A stretch of 64,000 nucleotides of DNA from Pleurotus ostreatus/Saccharomyces cerevisiae fusant (lineage: Eukaryota > Opisthokonta): assembly GCA_024196135.1 (NCBI GenBank), contig JAMQCK010000043.1, forward strand, positions 1-64,000, given 5' to 3'. Within the stretch, counting starts at the first letter, position 1. Each line of letters begins with the position of its first letter. Position numbers and translations under genes: made by a program. Under the pieces are notes generated by a model. It did not search any database. It was not told the origin of the DNA and was given only the letters and a program-made list of their open reading frames with translations. Of the stretch, positions 43,359-56,254 are shown in pieces.

Positions 43359-46300
43359 TCAGGAGAAGAAATGGCTGCGTTTGTCGCTGGTGTGCTTACC
43401 CTTGGCGGGCGGAGAGGTCGGCGTGGCGGGGGCGTGAGCGTCGGCGCGCTGCTTTCCTTGAGCCTTGGGCGATGGCGAGTGAGGGGTGGGCAGGAACGAA
43501 TCGTGCTTGCGCCGGATCCGGAAGTTGGCGAAGAACCCAGTCTTCCGCGCGGACGATGGGACGTCCTCCACGACGGCATCGGCCGTGCTCGGCCTGTCGC
43601 GCTCCTCGGACTTCAGTCGTTCCTTCTTTTCCTTACTCTCCCGTGACCCTCGCGAGGAGGAGGCCCGCGAGGAGTGCGGGCGCTGCTGATAGGCGAACAG
43701 CGGCGAGTTGAGGAAGTCAGGCGGCGGAGACCTGGGAGGGTCTTTGCTCTTGTTCGAGTCGCTTGTGGAGGGGCGGTACGATACGCGATGCGAGGATCGG
43801 CCAGCTATCGAAGACGGAGGCTTGGACGATAGGATCGAAGGCTCGTACTCAGCCGTGGGAGCGAGCGCGGCCGTTTGCAGGGTTGTGCCGGATGAGCCTG
43901 GTCTATCCAGATCATGGAACCGTACACTCCGCGCAGAGTCCGCGCGAGAGGAGGCTCGCGGGCGAGGTGTATGAGGCGCAGGCAGTAGCTTCGGGTCCTC
44001 GAAGAACGTGCTCTCCGCAGACGCTGAGAACACGTCCGGGGTAGTCATAGTCGTGGCCGACTTCGACCCGGAGGCCGAAATGTAAGGGCTCGCGGACAGA
44101 CGCGAGGTCGAGTTGACACGGGCTCTCGCGGGTTCGGCTGTCATGTTGCTGACAAGGGAAGAGGGACGCGAGGCTGACGCAGCGTGCAGCATCGACGGTG
44201 GGCGCATACCACCGTCGCCCGCCGTAGCGCTCACGACCGTCGCGCCACTGCTGAGGCAGGCAAACGGATCGTCGCTGATGTCGCCGAAGCTCGTGCGCCT
44301 CGGGGCTTCCGTCGTAGGAGGCGGCACCAGCGTGACATTGATACCGGGCTTGACCTCCTCGAGCGGCACGAGCGTCAGACGCGCGTTCGGGTCGGGCGTT
44401 GCGCGCCGGAACGGCTCGGCCATCTCTGAGTCGACGTGCAAGACGTTGACTGGCGGAGGCGATGTGACCCATGGCGGTAGGCGCTGGCGCTGCTTCTCGT
44501 CTATGCCCTCATCGTCGTTGGAGTATACGCTCGCGTCATCCTCCTCTTCCGAGACAGATGGAGGGGTTGTATGAGCGCTGATATCCATGACATCGCCACC
44601 TAGGTAATTCCTGAAACGATATGAGCTACCACTCTGACTTGTGCGAATGTGATGCTTACACATCGGAATCCGTCCGCGACCTTGTATACGTCGCTCTTTG
44701 CGGTTTAACGGGCTCCGGGACGACGAGCGATGACCGCGCCGTCATGAGTGCCGCGATAGTACTCGCCGACGGCCGCAAAGAGGCTCGCTTCGGCATTGGC
44801 GACGCCGTCGAGGAGGGTGGGCGTGGGGAGCGCGTAGCTGATCGAGGCGGCGTGGACCCATTGAAGGAAGGGCTGGGCGAGTGTCGTGCGCTATACGAGG
44901 GGCTGGGCGAATGACGGACGCGAGGGAACGAGGGACTGGGAGTGTACCGCAGCGCGGGGGTTGAGGCATGCCGAGCGAAGCCTTGGCGAGGCGGCAACGT
45001 AGATAGGCGCGACGCCGACGTCTGTCGGGACACCGACGGACGAGGAGCAGTCGCTTGTTGTTGCTGCAGATGATCGTCGTACACATGAGAAAGCGACGAA
45101 GAGCGCGGCGAGTGCATAACTCCCGAAAACCTTGGTGAATGCGGCGACGAGACAGACGACGATCGCGGCTGGTGCCCAGGACGCAAAGAGGGGGAGGCAA
45201 GCATCGGCGGATAGGGCGACGTGTCCTGCGCCGACGCATGTGAAACGGACCCGCGCGGCGAACGAGTGAAGGAAGACGCATGGCGGAGACTGTCGCGCGA
45301 AGAAGGCCGCGACCAGGACAACGACCTTGACTCGGGTAGCGCGAAGGCGGCTGCTGGCATCGGCGTGCGCGACGAGCGCCTTGAGCCGGGCCGGGAGCCG
45401 GATTGCGAACCCCGCTCGGTGTTCGCGCGAGAATCCGGCCGCGATTCTGGCAACGGCGGGTACGTCTCGATTTCGATGTTGGGCAGGCCTACAGGTCGCG
45501 AGGGCGTCGTGATGGGCGGTGGGCGCGGCGTACTCTTTGTCCTCCTCCGAGACCCACCTGAGAAAGACGAGCGTGCTGTAGGCAGAGTAAGCCTCTTGAG
45601 AGAATAATAGGCATAGCAGATGCTCACCATCAGAAAAGGGATCCGGCTTCGGCTGGGGACCTTCGAGGGGACTATTCTCTACCATAGAATCTTCGTCGAG
45701 CGATATAAACGCCGGGCGGCTTTTGAAGCCGTCACCTACAGACTTCGATATGTTCGCCGGTAGAGCCTGCGCAAGGAGTGAATACGCCGACGAGGCGGTC
45801 GACCCATCCGTCTGCGTCGAGTATATCGAGGCCCTATCGATATCATCCGCTTCCTCATGGAGCGTCGATGGCGGAGGCGTTGACTTCCGATAGAGCTTTT
45901 GTAGGTGCGTTCCGTGCTCGGAGGCATCGTCGGGCGTGAGGGGCACGTCGCTCGAGTAGCGGCTCGCCGCCGTCATCCCGGAGTATGCAGAGAACGACGT
46001 GACCGCAGAGAACCGCGACGACTCCGTCGACGTCGACACACGCAAAACCTCGGGCTCGGGGCTGGGCGCGTTCACGGCGAGCGTCCCGGGCGCAGCGTGC
46101 TGGTCGGGGATGTAGACCGCGTTGCGCACGCTGCCGGCCCGCTGGCGACCTACCACCCCAGTGGTCTGAACCGCGCCAATCGTCGGCGCTGAAGCGCCCC
46201 CTGTGGCCGTACAACTCGCGCTCCTCGCGCGCCGAAGATGGTGGTCGGACGAAAGGGGCGGCGGCTTTGATGCATTGCTTGGCTCCTGATCGGGCAGTAG

Positions 46301-46973
46301 CCTTGGTGAGGGGATGGTCGTCAGAGGCTGGCGGTCCGATCCTGAAGTCGCGACGGGGCGCAGGTTGCCGGAGCTGTAGGAGCGCGGGAGACAGAAGTTG
46401 GTGTTGGGCCCGATGCTGGAGCGCTGTCGCCCGCGGACGCGTTGCTTGGCACCCGACGCGTCCCATTTAGGGGAAGGGGACGTGCTGTGCGAGTCGAATG
46501 TCACCGCTGATCCTGGGGTTGCCGTAGGCTCGGGACTCGGCGGACTCGGCGTAGCTGGAGATACCTAAAGAGGATACCAAGGTCAGTAGGAGGTACGAGA
46601 CGGGGGAATCATCACGCACTGGACTGCCAGGTATGATGAATCCCTCTGAAGGCTCGGGCACCTGCAGCTCATCAAGGGACCCCTCGACCGCAAGCATAGC
46701 GGCTTTCGCCTGCTGACTGTGCGCCTGCGCACTGGCTGCGGGCGGAACATCCTCTTCGAAAATTGGTGAAGGGTACGAGGGGAAGACGTAGGCGGACGAT
46801 TGCTGCAGGGCTTGGATGCGTGGACTGGCGGAGACGCGCCGAGAGAGGAGGGGAGACTGATCGTATTCGTGGTGCACAGAGGCTTGCGCACCTTCGTCTT
46901 TTGGTCGTTCAATTATGTCGTGAAGCTGCCGGTGACCTGTCCCCGGCTGCCGCGGAAATCCTGTCGCAGACAT
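43359..46973 (-). CDS. Long disordered Ser/Pro-rich protein, unknown function
   Basis: Four exons (46973-46620, 46564-45628, 45557-44660 and 44610-43359) give 1,146 residues in frame. No domain is recognised. The whole protein is rich in Ser, Pro, Arg and Thr, with many SPR, SRPSS and PSPS-type repeats (for example RYTPSPSFPRVRHSPSPS), an acidic patch (EEEDDASVYSNDDEG) and a basic C-terminus. It looks intrinsically disordered, a likely target of proline-directed kinases, and reminiscent of fungal polarity or cell-wall signalling scaffolds. This last point is only an impression. A possible donor (GTAAGC) near 43396 could extend or change the C-terminus. It is divergent from tubulin cofactor D. 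Confidence 0.65.
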
Positions 46974-47868
46974 CGTGCGGCCCTCCCTCGACGCGGAATG
47001 CGTGATCGGACGCGTTTAAGTAGGCGATAGGGCGAGGAAACGATGGCTGCTGGCACGGAAGTCCGTCTAACGCGTCGAGGGGTCGCCGTAAGTCTAAAGG
47101 ATTGTCCGGTCACCGGTGTGCGTGCGGTGCGGACAGTGTAAGTCCGACTGCGGAAAGTGATGCCGCGTATTATCGAGCTTCTTGTAGAGTAGAGAAGGAT
47201 GGGCGCCTCGCGTTCGACACCAAAGGCAGATAGACTAGAGAAGGGAAGAGGGAATAAACCTTGTGGTTGGGTATCCGGAACACATATGATCGACCCGCTG
47301 CGAGGACCCGCAGGCCCCGCAAGCGCACTGCCGTCGGCTCGGCCTGTCTGGGCAATCATTGCCAATTGATGTCTCACGCGCTCGGCTGGCGCGCGCAATG
47401 ATGGAGGTGATGAGCTGGCAGCTTACTGAGCTCGTAGGCTGTACTGTTTTGCGTCTTTCTGCAAGAAAACATCAACTAGTCCATCGATTAAGTATCTGCA
47501 GATGTCTCAGCAGAGCAACCGAGGAGTGCCACGTCTGAGTACAATTTTCCATATTCAACATGCATCAAGCTTAGACTCGCGTTCAGCGTTGAGAATCCCT
47601 TTTGTGACTTGCTTAAGTCGCCCGTAACGGTCACAGACCATGGTCGGCGATTCTTCTTCGACGTGGCTTCGACTTCAGGCGTATTCGACCATCGCTGTCG
47701 AGGGAAGACCGCGCCTATTGACCATTGTTTATGTTCGAGGACGACGTTAATCAGGCACGTGCTCTTGATCCACGTGGTTCAATTCCCATGGGCAAAGGCT
47801 AAACCGGACTTAAACTTACACGCTCAAGTCGACCCAGACTTGCACTCCTGATCCGTTGCGCCGACCCC
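46974..47868. promoter_or_regulatory. Divergent intergenic region
   Basis: About 900 bp separates the start codons of the Ser/Pro-rich gene and cofactor D. No coding frame with a recognisable pattern is present. Both promoters should lie here, but no TATA box stands out. Confidence 0.35.
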
Positions 47869-50800
47869 ATGTCTGAAGAGGTCGCTGACAGCAAAGTATA
47901 CGCCAACTTTGGCAAGTACAATGAGTTCTCCAAGATCCAGGCCGAATTGTTGGCCTTGGATCCAAACGTCGACCCTACTCCGGAAGAAGAGATGAAAGAG
48001 GCTCGTTTGCTTGGGACATTGCTGGCTATTGTAAGCTCCTCGCTCTATATCTCAAGCTGAATATATCTTACGCGCAACAGCTGGATGAATATCAAGAACA
48101 GCCTTACCTCGCTGATCCTTTCCTCTCGGACCTCGTTAGCCCAGTGGTGGACGCCATCAAGGCGCACGCACGAAATCCGGCGGCTAGGTCCACGACCAGG
48201 ATCTTTCGTCTTTCCACGCTTCTCTATAACTATGTCAAGTTCCGTGGCTCGAAGACTATCAGTAGGTCGAGATGACCCTCGCTCGATTTATCTGACCCAA
48301 TTGACTCTTCGCAGCCAGGTTCTTCCCTCACGAAGTACCCGACCTTGCGATTGCTATCGACTATATGACGCGGGAGGGAAGTCCTACTCATGACTCGACT
48401 CAATGGGCTCTGCGATACGTCGTGCTCCTCTGGTTGTCGCTGATCTGCATGATCCCGTTCGATCTGGCTCAGTTCGATGAGGAAGACCAGGTCGGAAGGA
48501 CTGCGGACCTGCTAGAGACCTTGGGCAAGAAATATGTTGATCGTGCAGGACTTGAACGCGAGGGCGCTGCTTCCCTGCTTGCGCGACTTTATATGAGGTT
48601 GGCAATGGATTGTCGTCCGTCCAAAGGCGGTCATTCACCGTCACCGACAGACGTGACATGCTGCATCGCTTCGATCCCTTCCTTGCGAGCGCGACGACCT
48701 CAGCCAATTCTGACGACGTATTCACAGTCAGTGAATCGCATATCAGAGTATACTAACACTGATCCACTTTGTCAGTCCCTCGGCGTCCTTCAAGTCATCT
48801 GCGAAGTCGTAAAGTCAGGCCCTGAACAAGTCATCCGCAAAGCCGCTCCCCAACTCCTCGCCCTGGCCGAAGCCGACCTCCTCACGAAGAACATGCTCCT
48901 CCGCAAGTACAAGACCAAGCTCGTCGCCCGTGTGGCGCTGCGCCTCCTCCCGCCGCGATCTCGGCGTAAAGGAACGTATTTACTCTTTCTGATTACACTG
49001 CCGAAAGACGAAATCCTAACGCACCTAAAGGTAGGCAGCTGGGGGCAGAAGGGCAGGTGGAAGAGGATGTTGAACCCGAGATTGAGGTCCCGGAGGAGGT
49101 GGAGACGGCGCTTGAGCAATTGTTTGGGAGTTTGCAGGATAAGGTGGGTATTCCTTCACCGTCTCCTTTTTTATTCCCTAAAATGGCTCAACTAACCAAC
49201 CTCAATGCTAACACATCCCTCCAGGACACCGTCGTCCGCTGGTCCGCCGCCAAGGGCGTCGCGCGCATCGCAGAGCGCCTGCCCACCGATTTCGCAGAAC
49301 AAGTGCTGGAGACCGTCCTCGGGCTCTTCGCCATCCACTCCGTCGCGTCGGCGAGTTTGTACGACGTGCCGACGGTCGCGGAGAGCACCTGGCATGGGGC
49401 GTGTCTTGCGTGCGCGGAGATGGCGCGGAGAGGGCTGGTGACGGCGGATAAGCTGCCGGAGCTGATTGGGTGGCTGGATAAGGTGAGTGGATGGCTGTCG
49501 TGAATTCAGCATGAATTCGGCAAAGAAGAGAGAGCAAGTAAGCTAATGACCTCCTTCTTCCCAGGCCCTCTACTTCGACCTCCGCAAAGGGGCGCACTCC
49601 GTCGGGTCTAACGTGCGCGACTCGGCATCCTATGTCCTATGGGCGCTCGCCCGGGCGCACGATGCTGCACTCCTGGCCCCACACGCACTCGCCCTCGCAA
49701 GGAGCCTCGTCACTGTCGCCGTCTACGACCGCGAGATCTCCATCCGGCGGGCTGCTAGCGCTGCGTTCCAGGAATTTGTAGGCAGGACGGTAGGTGATTT
49801 TCTTTGGGTGCACGCTAGGATTATTCCAGGCTAAATAAACGTGACAGGGCCTCTTCCCCCACGGCATCGACGTCCTTCGGAAAACCGACTTCTACGCCGT
49901 CAGCGTCCGGAAGAACGCCTTCCTCGTCGCTGCGCCGGAGACAGCTGAGTGCGACCTCTATTCCTCCCACCCCGCACCGATGCAGAAGGCTCACAGAATT
50001 ACAGACACCCCGAATACCGCATCTTCCTCTTCGACCACCTCCTGGATGTCACGCTGCGCCACTGGGACCCGTCGATGCGGCGGCTGGGCTCGCAGTCGTT
50101 GAAGCTGCTATGTTTGTTGGATCTGGATGTATTAGGGCCGAAGGCGGTGGATAAGGCTGTGAGCGATGTCTAAGTGTCTACGTTGCAGGTTTCGGCTGAC
50201 GAGTCTCTTTTGCAGAGCAAGCTCCTGCAAGCCGTCGACGGGACAGACATTCACGGTGGCCTATTGGCGCTTTCAGAGGTAGCCGCCGCATACAAAGAGC
50301 GCTGCTCAGGCTCAGATCTGGAAAGCCGTCTGCGCGACATCTTCTCCCGCCTCGCCCTCGTCAAGCCCGCCACCCTCACCGCACACCGCAACGAACTCAT
50401 CACCGCTGAAGCCTGCCGACTCATCGCCACCACGCTCACCCTTCCCGAAGTCGAGCTGAAGGACAAGGGCGCCGTGCCGCACTGGCGTAAGGTTGTCGAG
50501 GGCGGGCTTTGTCATAGGAGCGCGACCGTGCAGGACGAGGCGGCTGCGGCGATGGCGAGTTTGAGTGGGCTGGTTGATTGTGAGAAGACGGTGAAGAGAT
50601 GAGTGTTTTGACTTTGACATTTCCGTGCGAGAAACACGAATGACAGATGGCTGACGCTCTGCAGCACGTTGATCAAGGACCTGAAGACGACGACGATGAG
50701 CGCGCGGCCGACGTTGGGGAAGATGTTGGGCGTGTTGCGATATGACAAGCATGCGAATGCACTGAAAGAGGTCGTGGAGTGTTTGTTGGAGTGTGTAGAT

Positions 50801-52347
50801 GCGGCAGTACGTGTCTACTTCACTGCGTTTTGCAAACATCACACCTATTTTGCAGTCTCCTGCAAAGTTCCACGTCGAGGCGCGCAAGACGTGCTTCGAG
50901 GCTATACCTCGCGTACTCAGCACCATCGTCGACCGTTTACCCGAGCGTATGTGCATCCTCCTTACCCACAAACAACATCTTACCTAGTTTTCAGTCCTCA
51001 CACCAGAACAAGTCGGTGCCCTCGAACAAGCCCTCCTCCGCGGTCTCGAAGACTACACCATGGACGAGCGCGGAGACGTGGGATCCTGGATCCGCATCAG
51101 CAGTATCCAGGGCCTGCGCGACTGTGCAATCATGCTTTTGCAGAGACCAAACCTCCTTCCCTCGTACTTGCCTCCAGAAGTGTACCACGCCGCGGTCGCT
51201 GGCATCCTGAAGCAGGGCGTCGAGCGTCTGGATAATGTCAGGGCGGAGGCGGGCGCTTGCATGCTTGGCCTGTTGATGATCACGCCACCTACTGAGGCGT
51301 ACGCGATTGAGGGCGGGGATGCGATGCGGGGGGAGTTTTTGCAAGGGTACGCGCCAGACGTTTTAAAAGGAGAAGTAGACTAAGCTTGTCGACAGGGAGC
51401 CAATACCGTGGAGCGATGGCGCGCTATTCTTCCCTAAGGCGGCGACGCTCCTGAACGTGGCGAGATACAGGAAGCAGGTACTTTCTGGCATAATCCTCAG
51501 TGTTGGCAGTCGTTCGGAGAGCATCGTACGTCCAGCACCCGTCTCAGTCCGATATCATATTCTGAATCATCGTCAGACCCGTCCGATGGGTGAAAGCATA
51601 GCTAACTATGCTGCTTCATTACCAGTCAAATCGAAAGACGGCGCTCCGTACAGTCTTTCCGAGCTATTGCAGGACATACTTGACCACGGGAAGGCGCACT
51701 TCACGTCGAACATGGTCTTCGTGCCGGTGCTTCAGACGCTCAATGTCCTACTAAGCTCTGAGAAGCTGCAAGATGCGCTCTCCGGCAAGGACTTGTCTAA
51801 GCAGTGGGTATCTCGTTGGCATGATTCGCGGGTGCTGATGTGATACTGCAGGCTGTCGGCCATACGTGTGCTAGCGACGAAGAACATCACGAGGCTGAAG
51901 AACGTGCAGAGAATACAGGAGTCGATGAAGATGTGATTAGGCAGCTTTTGGCGTTGGCGAATTGGCTGACAGCTTGCAGCGTCGTCAACCTGTTGCCGCT
52001 GACATTCTCGAATCAGCAAGAATATATACCCTGCGTCGAAGCGCTCGCTTCTTTCCTGACCCACGAGTTCCCTCATGTCAGCAATCGTGTCAACCTTACT
52101 ATCGAACATGCTGACTTCCGTCCTTTAGATCCGCACAGCATCAGCGGAGTATATGTGCCAGCTCTTGCCCGGCGTAGACTTGGAGGGAAGAGAAGATGCT
52201 GTCGAGGAGGTTCTCCTTGAGACAGAATGGTTGGCCCAATCAATTGATCATCCCCATGAATCGCGCTGAAATCGTGACAGGATATCGCCTGACAAGAATT
52301 TACTGGATGAAGCGAAGACGCGGGTCATTGCTGCGTTAAAGGGATGA
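47869..52347 (+). CDS. Tubulin-folding cofactor D (TBCD)
   Basis: Twenty exons starting 47869-48030, 48081-48261 and 48315-48597 and ending 52129-52229 and 52281-52347 give 1,148 residues, the usual size. Cofactor D binds beta-tubulin and, with cofactors C and E, assembles the tubulin dimer. Family features include FRGSKTI, TRFFPHEVPDL, LRYVVLLWLSLICMIPFDL, DTVVRWSAAKGVARIAERLP, HPEYRIFLFDHLLDVTLRHWDPSMR, IHGGLLALSE, MDERGDVGSWIRISSIQGLRD and LLETEWI. The protein is built of HEAT-like helices. Intron 50599-50664 must begin ATGAGT to keep the frame, instead of GT. Most others are normal GT-AG introns of 48-60 nt. Confidence 0.93.
50599..50664 (+). other. Non-canonical AT-AG intron in cofactor D
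   Basis: The upstream exon ends ..AAGAG and the downstream exon starts CACGTTG, with ATGAGT at the donor and CTGCAG at the acceptor. The only in-frame GT alternatives (50574 and 50591) do not restore the frame, and reading through meets TGA at once. ATGAGT differs from the consensus GTGAGT by its first base. Confidence 0.6.
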
Positions 52348-52630
52348 GGGCATTGTATGCATTCAAGGAATTGTCTTGCTCATTTACATGTACACAAGAT
52401 CATACCCAAGGAATTTCACTACTTGGGCTTGAGTCATACATCGCCTTCTAGCTTTACGATAGCTTGTAGCTTCCCGCTCTGTTGAAGTTGAACTTGGACC
52501 CACAAGAGCACGTGGCGCGCCTGTGGCCGTGGGAAATGACGAGCGCATTGAGCGCCCTGAGTCCCGCCGTCGTCCCCGACGTCGTGCACGGCTTTCCTTC
52601 CCCCTTCACCCATCCAGCACGCCGAGCAAG

Positions 52631-54577
52631 ATGGTCGCGGATCCACGCATGAGCGACGCCCAAATGGCAGCGATTAACGCCGCCGCGGTCACCAAGGAGT
52701 ACCGCGTCCAGCCGCATCTCGGTCAGTGATCATGCATTCCCCGCGAAGCCGCGCATGAACTGACCGAAGGCGGTTGAATAGACTACAGGACCGTGTCTGC
52801 GATCAACGGGTAAGTGGAATGGCAGTCGCAGGTATGGCGCAGTGGTAGTGACTGTATGACGCCTCCTAGTCCGCTAGTTGTGCTGGACAATGTCAAGGTG
52901 CGTGATATGTACCGCAGAGCGAACGGGGTACTGACAGAGGACCATGATGTATAGTTCCCTTCCTACAACGAGATCGTGCAGCTCACGCTACCGGATGGCT
53001 CGAAGCGCGGCGGTCAGGTGCTTGAAGTGCAGGGGAAGAAGGCTATTGTGCAGGTCTTCGAGGGCACGTCTGGCGTCGATGTGAAGGCCACGCACGTCGA
53101 GTTTACAGGCCATAGCATGCGCCTTCCTGTCGCGGAGGACATGTTGGGTCGTATCTTCAACGGTTCCGGCAACCCCATCGACCAGGGCCCGAAGGTGTTC
53201 GCGGAGGATTACCTGGACATCAACGGTGCGTGTCGATCTCCAGTATCTATGTCCACATACTCACACAGTGTATACATTCCAGGCTCTCCCATCAACCCGT
53301 ACTCGCGCATCTACCCCGAGGAGATGATTCAGACTGGTATCTCGACCATTGACACGATGAACTCCATTGCTCGTGGACAGAAGATCCCCATTTTCTCCGC
53401 CGCCGGTCTCCCTCATAATGAGGTGCGTACCCTGCCTATCATGCTTTAATTCCTCTGATTCATCTTGTAGATTGCCGCGCAAATCGTGCGTCAAGCCGGC
53501 CTCGTCAAGCGCCCCGGTAACTCCAAGGGCATCCACGACGGCCACGAAGACAACTTCTCCGTCGTCTTTGCCGCCATGGGTGTCAACATGGAGACCGCGC
53601 GCTTCTTCAAGGAAGACTTCGAATCGAACGGCTCGCTCGACCGTGTCACCCTCTTCCTCAACCTCGCCAACGACCCCACGATCGAGCGTATCATTACCCC
53701 CCGTCTTGCGCTCACGACCGCCGAATACTACGCGTACCAGCTCGAGAAGCACGTGCTCACCATTCTCACCGACATGTCTTCGTACGCCGATGCGCTACGT
53801 GAGGTGTCCGCCGCTCGTGAGGAGGTGCCGGGTCGCAGAGGTTATCCGGGTTACATGTACACGGACTTGTCGACGATCTACGAGCGTGCGGGTCGTGTTG
53901 AGGGCCGTAACGGCTCCATCACGCAGATTCCCATCTTGACCATGCCCAACGACGGTGCGTCACCCCGATGTAGTGCCCTCCGTTCGCCGAACCTTAACGC
54001 TTCCTTTGCAGATATCACGCATCCCATTCCCGACCTTACGGGCTACATCACGGAGGGCCAAATCTTCGTCGATCGCCAGCTGCACAACCGACAGATCTAT
54101 CCGCCTATCAACGTCCTGCCCAGTCTCAGTCGTCTGATGAAGAGCGCCATTGGCGAGAAGCTCACCCGCGGCGACCACGGCGATGTGTCTAACCAGCTGT
54201 ACGCGAAATACGCCATCGGCCGTGATGCAGCAGCTATGAAGGCCGTCGTTGGTGAGGAGGCATTGTCCTCGGAGGACAAGCTCGCGCTCGAGTTCCTCGA
54301 CAAGTTCGAGCGCAACTTCGTTGGGCAGGGTATGTTATCTTACTATTCAGTCGCATTATCTACTTGAGCTGATTGTTCTTCATCAGGCGCCTACGAGTCC
54401 CGGACAATCTTCGAGTCCCTTGACCTCGCCTGGTCCCTCCTGCGCATCTTCCCCAAGGAGCAGCTCAACCGCATCAACCCCAAGATCATCGCAGAGTACT
54501 ACTCGCGCAAGGGCGCGCGGAAGGAGAAGGCGCCCGAGGAGGCGCCGGCGGAAGAGGAGAAGCTCATTGATGCTTGA
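52631..54577 (+). CDS. VMA2: V-type proton ATPase subunit B
   Basis: Eight exons (52631-52721, 52782-52809, 52870-52897, 52955-53225, 53283-53422, 53471-53954, 54012-54329 and 54387-54577) give 516 residues. Subunit B is the non-catalytic nucleotide-binding subunit of the V1 head that alternates with subunit A and acidifies vacuoles. Conserved stretches include [64 protein letters not shown], the long [18 protein letters not shown] block and [16 protein letters not shown]. The degenerate P-loop (SAAGLPHNE) is normal for subunit B. Exons 2 and 3 are only 28 nt each. The C-terminus is acidic ([13 protein letters not shown]). Confidence 0.97.
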
Positions 54578-54916
54578 GGGGAAACTCGTCGACGCATGGA
54601 TTGATGAACGCGTAGGTGTTGACACCTCGGATTCCTCCGATGACGCCAGCCAATGTCCCTTCGTGCGTGCATGGTCGGGAGGACGGACGCAAGTAGCACT
54701 AGTAAATTTCCGCGCGATGTTGTCGTCATACCCTGTACGGATTCTAGCATTATTGATTACGAGCGTTCATGATCAAAGAACGGATGAAGAGGTCTATTGC
54801 TTTAGGTTGAAGTGTCTAGATACAAGATAAGAAAACCATTACGCGCGAGTATACTCTGGGGGTCATTGGAACTCTTCCACTGGTGGCACTGTCAGCTGAA
54901 GCTCCAAGGAGAACAA
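54578..54916. other. Convergent intergenic region
   Basis: This is the 3' flanks of VMA2 and the next F-box gene. Nothing else is seen. Confidence 0.45.
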
Positions 54917-56254
54917 TCATTGCTCAAGCTTACTTGGGAGTCGGTACCTTTCCTTGATCTGCGCCGCCGGCACTATGGTCTCACCCACCAACCTGGGCGC
55001 GGCGCGAGATTGCACGAATTCCTTGTACGCTCTCGATTGCTTGTCCTGATCGAGAGGTACCCCACCAAATACCCCAAGCTTGAGCTTCGGTAGAAGAGGT
55101 AATGCGTCCGTATCGCCCGTGAGGCGCTGGAAGAGCCGTCTGGGCGGCATATAGGACGAGAAACGAAGGGTTTCCAGTCCTTCGAGGAGAGCGAAGCACT
55201 CTGCTAGTACTTCGTGCGCTGGGCCACGATCCCACTCTTCTACGTGGACGGTGCGCACGTCGAGCAGGCGCAGATGCGTGGTTGTCGATGGCGTGCGGCG
55301 CAGGTACCCTAGTAGCAGTGCCGGAATGTTTGCAGCGGGGCCATCGATGATCAACTGCTCGAGGTTCGGCGCCGCAACGTACTGCAACAGGCCACCAGAA
55401 TTGTACTCGAGGTGCATTTTTCGAAGCGCTGGAAACTCAAGTGGTTCGTGTGGTGCTGCGATATCGCCTGGGCCCTCGGGGCTGTAGAAAGTTAATCTGA
55501 GCGTGACCAGCGTCTGGTGGCATTGCCGGAGGGGGATGAGGGTGTTGGATACATTCCCGAGGGAGATGCTCATGTTAAGGGTCGTTAAGGAGGCCATCGG
55601 GGGAATCGAAATCACAGAATCATACATGTCGAAAAGATCGAGGTGAAGCGACTCTATCCGCGAAGTATCCTTGATGAAGGCCAAGGGGTATACGCGTCCG
55701 GGTCGAGCGCGACTAAGGCAGGGTCTGACGCGCACATATTTGAGGTTGACCATGTCGAAAGGCGTCAGCCGCTCGAAGTCTTCATACATCCCCATTAGGA
55801 TCACTGAATCGAGTTGAGATGCATGAGGGCGGATCTTCCTCATGAAGGTTAAGAAGGCAGTGTAGATGTTGGGCCCTTGCGCAAAGAGGAGGCATCCTTT
55901 GGCGAGAGGCACGTAGCGTTTCAGGTATGCCTTGATACACCGTGTCGGGGAGGCGATGTATCTCCAGAGCTGAGGAGTCCCGTACGCGATCTGGCGCCAC
56001 CGCCTACAGACGCAAGTGATGGTCGTGTCTAGCGTTGGGATGGGGTCGGGAAAGTACGGGCTTTGGAGGACCATCTGGCAGAAGTGCAAAAATATCTCCG
56101 CAAGGATCTCTGGAGGCAACCGATGCACGGGAACATTCGCACGAGCAGCAAGTCGCGCGGACCTTCGGCGAATGGGGGGCTCAGTTTCCGGAACTTGTTC
56201 GTCGTCGTGAGCGCGCTGTAGTAATATGACAGTCAGAGTTACGCTGGTAGTCAT
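54917..56254 (-). CDS. F-box protein
   Basis: This intronless gene encodes 445 residues with an ATG at 56252-56254. After a basic N-terminal stretch (RRRSARLAARANVPVHRLP), the F-box-like core reads HRLPPEILAEIFLHFCQ, then CVCRRWRQIAYGTPQLWRYI, the best-preserved F-box of the window. The rest has regularly spaced Leu-rich strands (LTTLNMSISLG, LVTLRLTFYS, LRLLDVRTVHVEEWDRG). An SCF adaptor role is inferred from the family. It is the first of three F-box genes in a row on the minus strand. Confidence 0.82.
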   Translation of the reverse strand: MTTSVTLTVILLQRAHDDEQVPETEPPIRRRSARLAARANVPVHRLPPEILAEIFLHFCQMVLQSPYFPDPIPTLDTTITCVCRRWRQIAYGTPQLWRYIASPTRCIKAYLKRYVPLAKGCLLFAQGPNIYTAFLTFMRKIRPHASQLDSVILMGMYEDFERLTPFDMVNLKYVRVRPCLSRARPGRVYPLAFIKDTSRIESLHLDLFDMYDSVISIPPMASLTTLNMSISLGNVSNTLIPLRQCHQTLVTLRLTFYSPEGPGDIAAPHEPLEFPALRKMHLEYNSGGLLQYVAAPNLEQLIIDGPAANIPALLLGYLRRTPSTTTHLRLLDVRTVHVEEWDRGPAHEVLAECFALLEGLETLRFSSYMPPRRLFQRLTGDTDALPLLPKLKLGVFGGVPLDQDKQSRAYKEFVQSRAAPRLVGETIVPAAQIKERYRLPSKLEQ

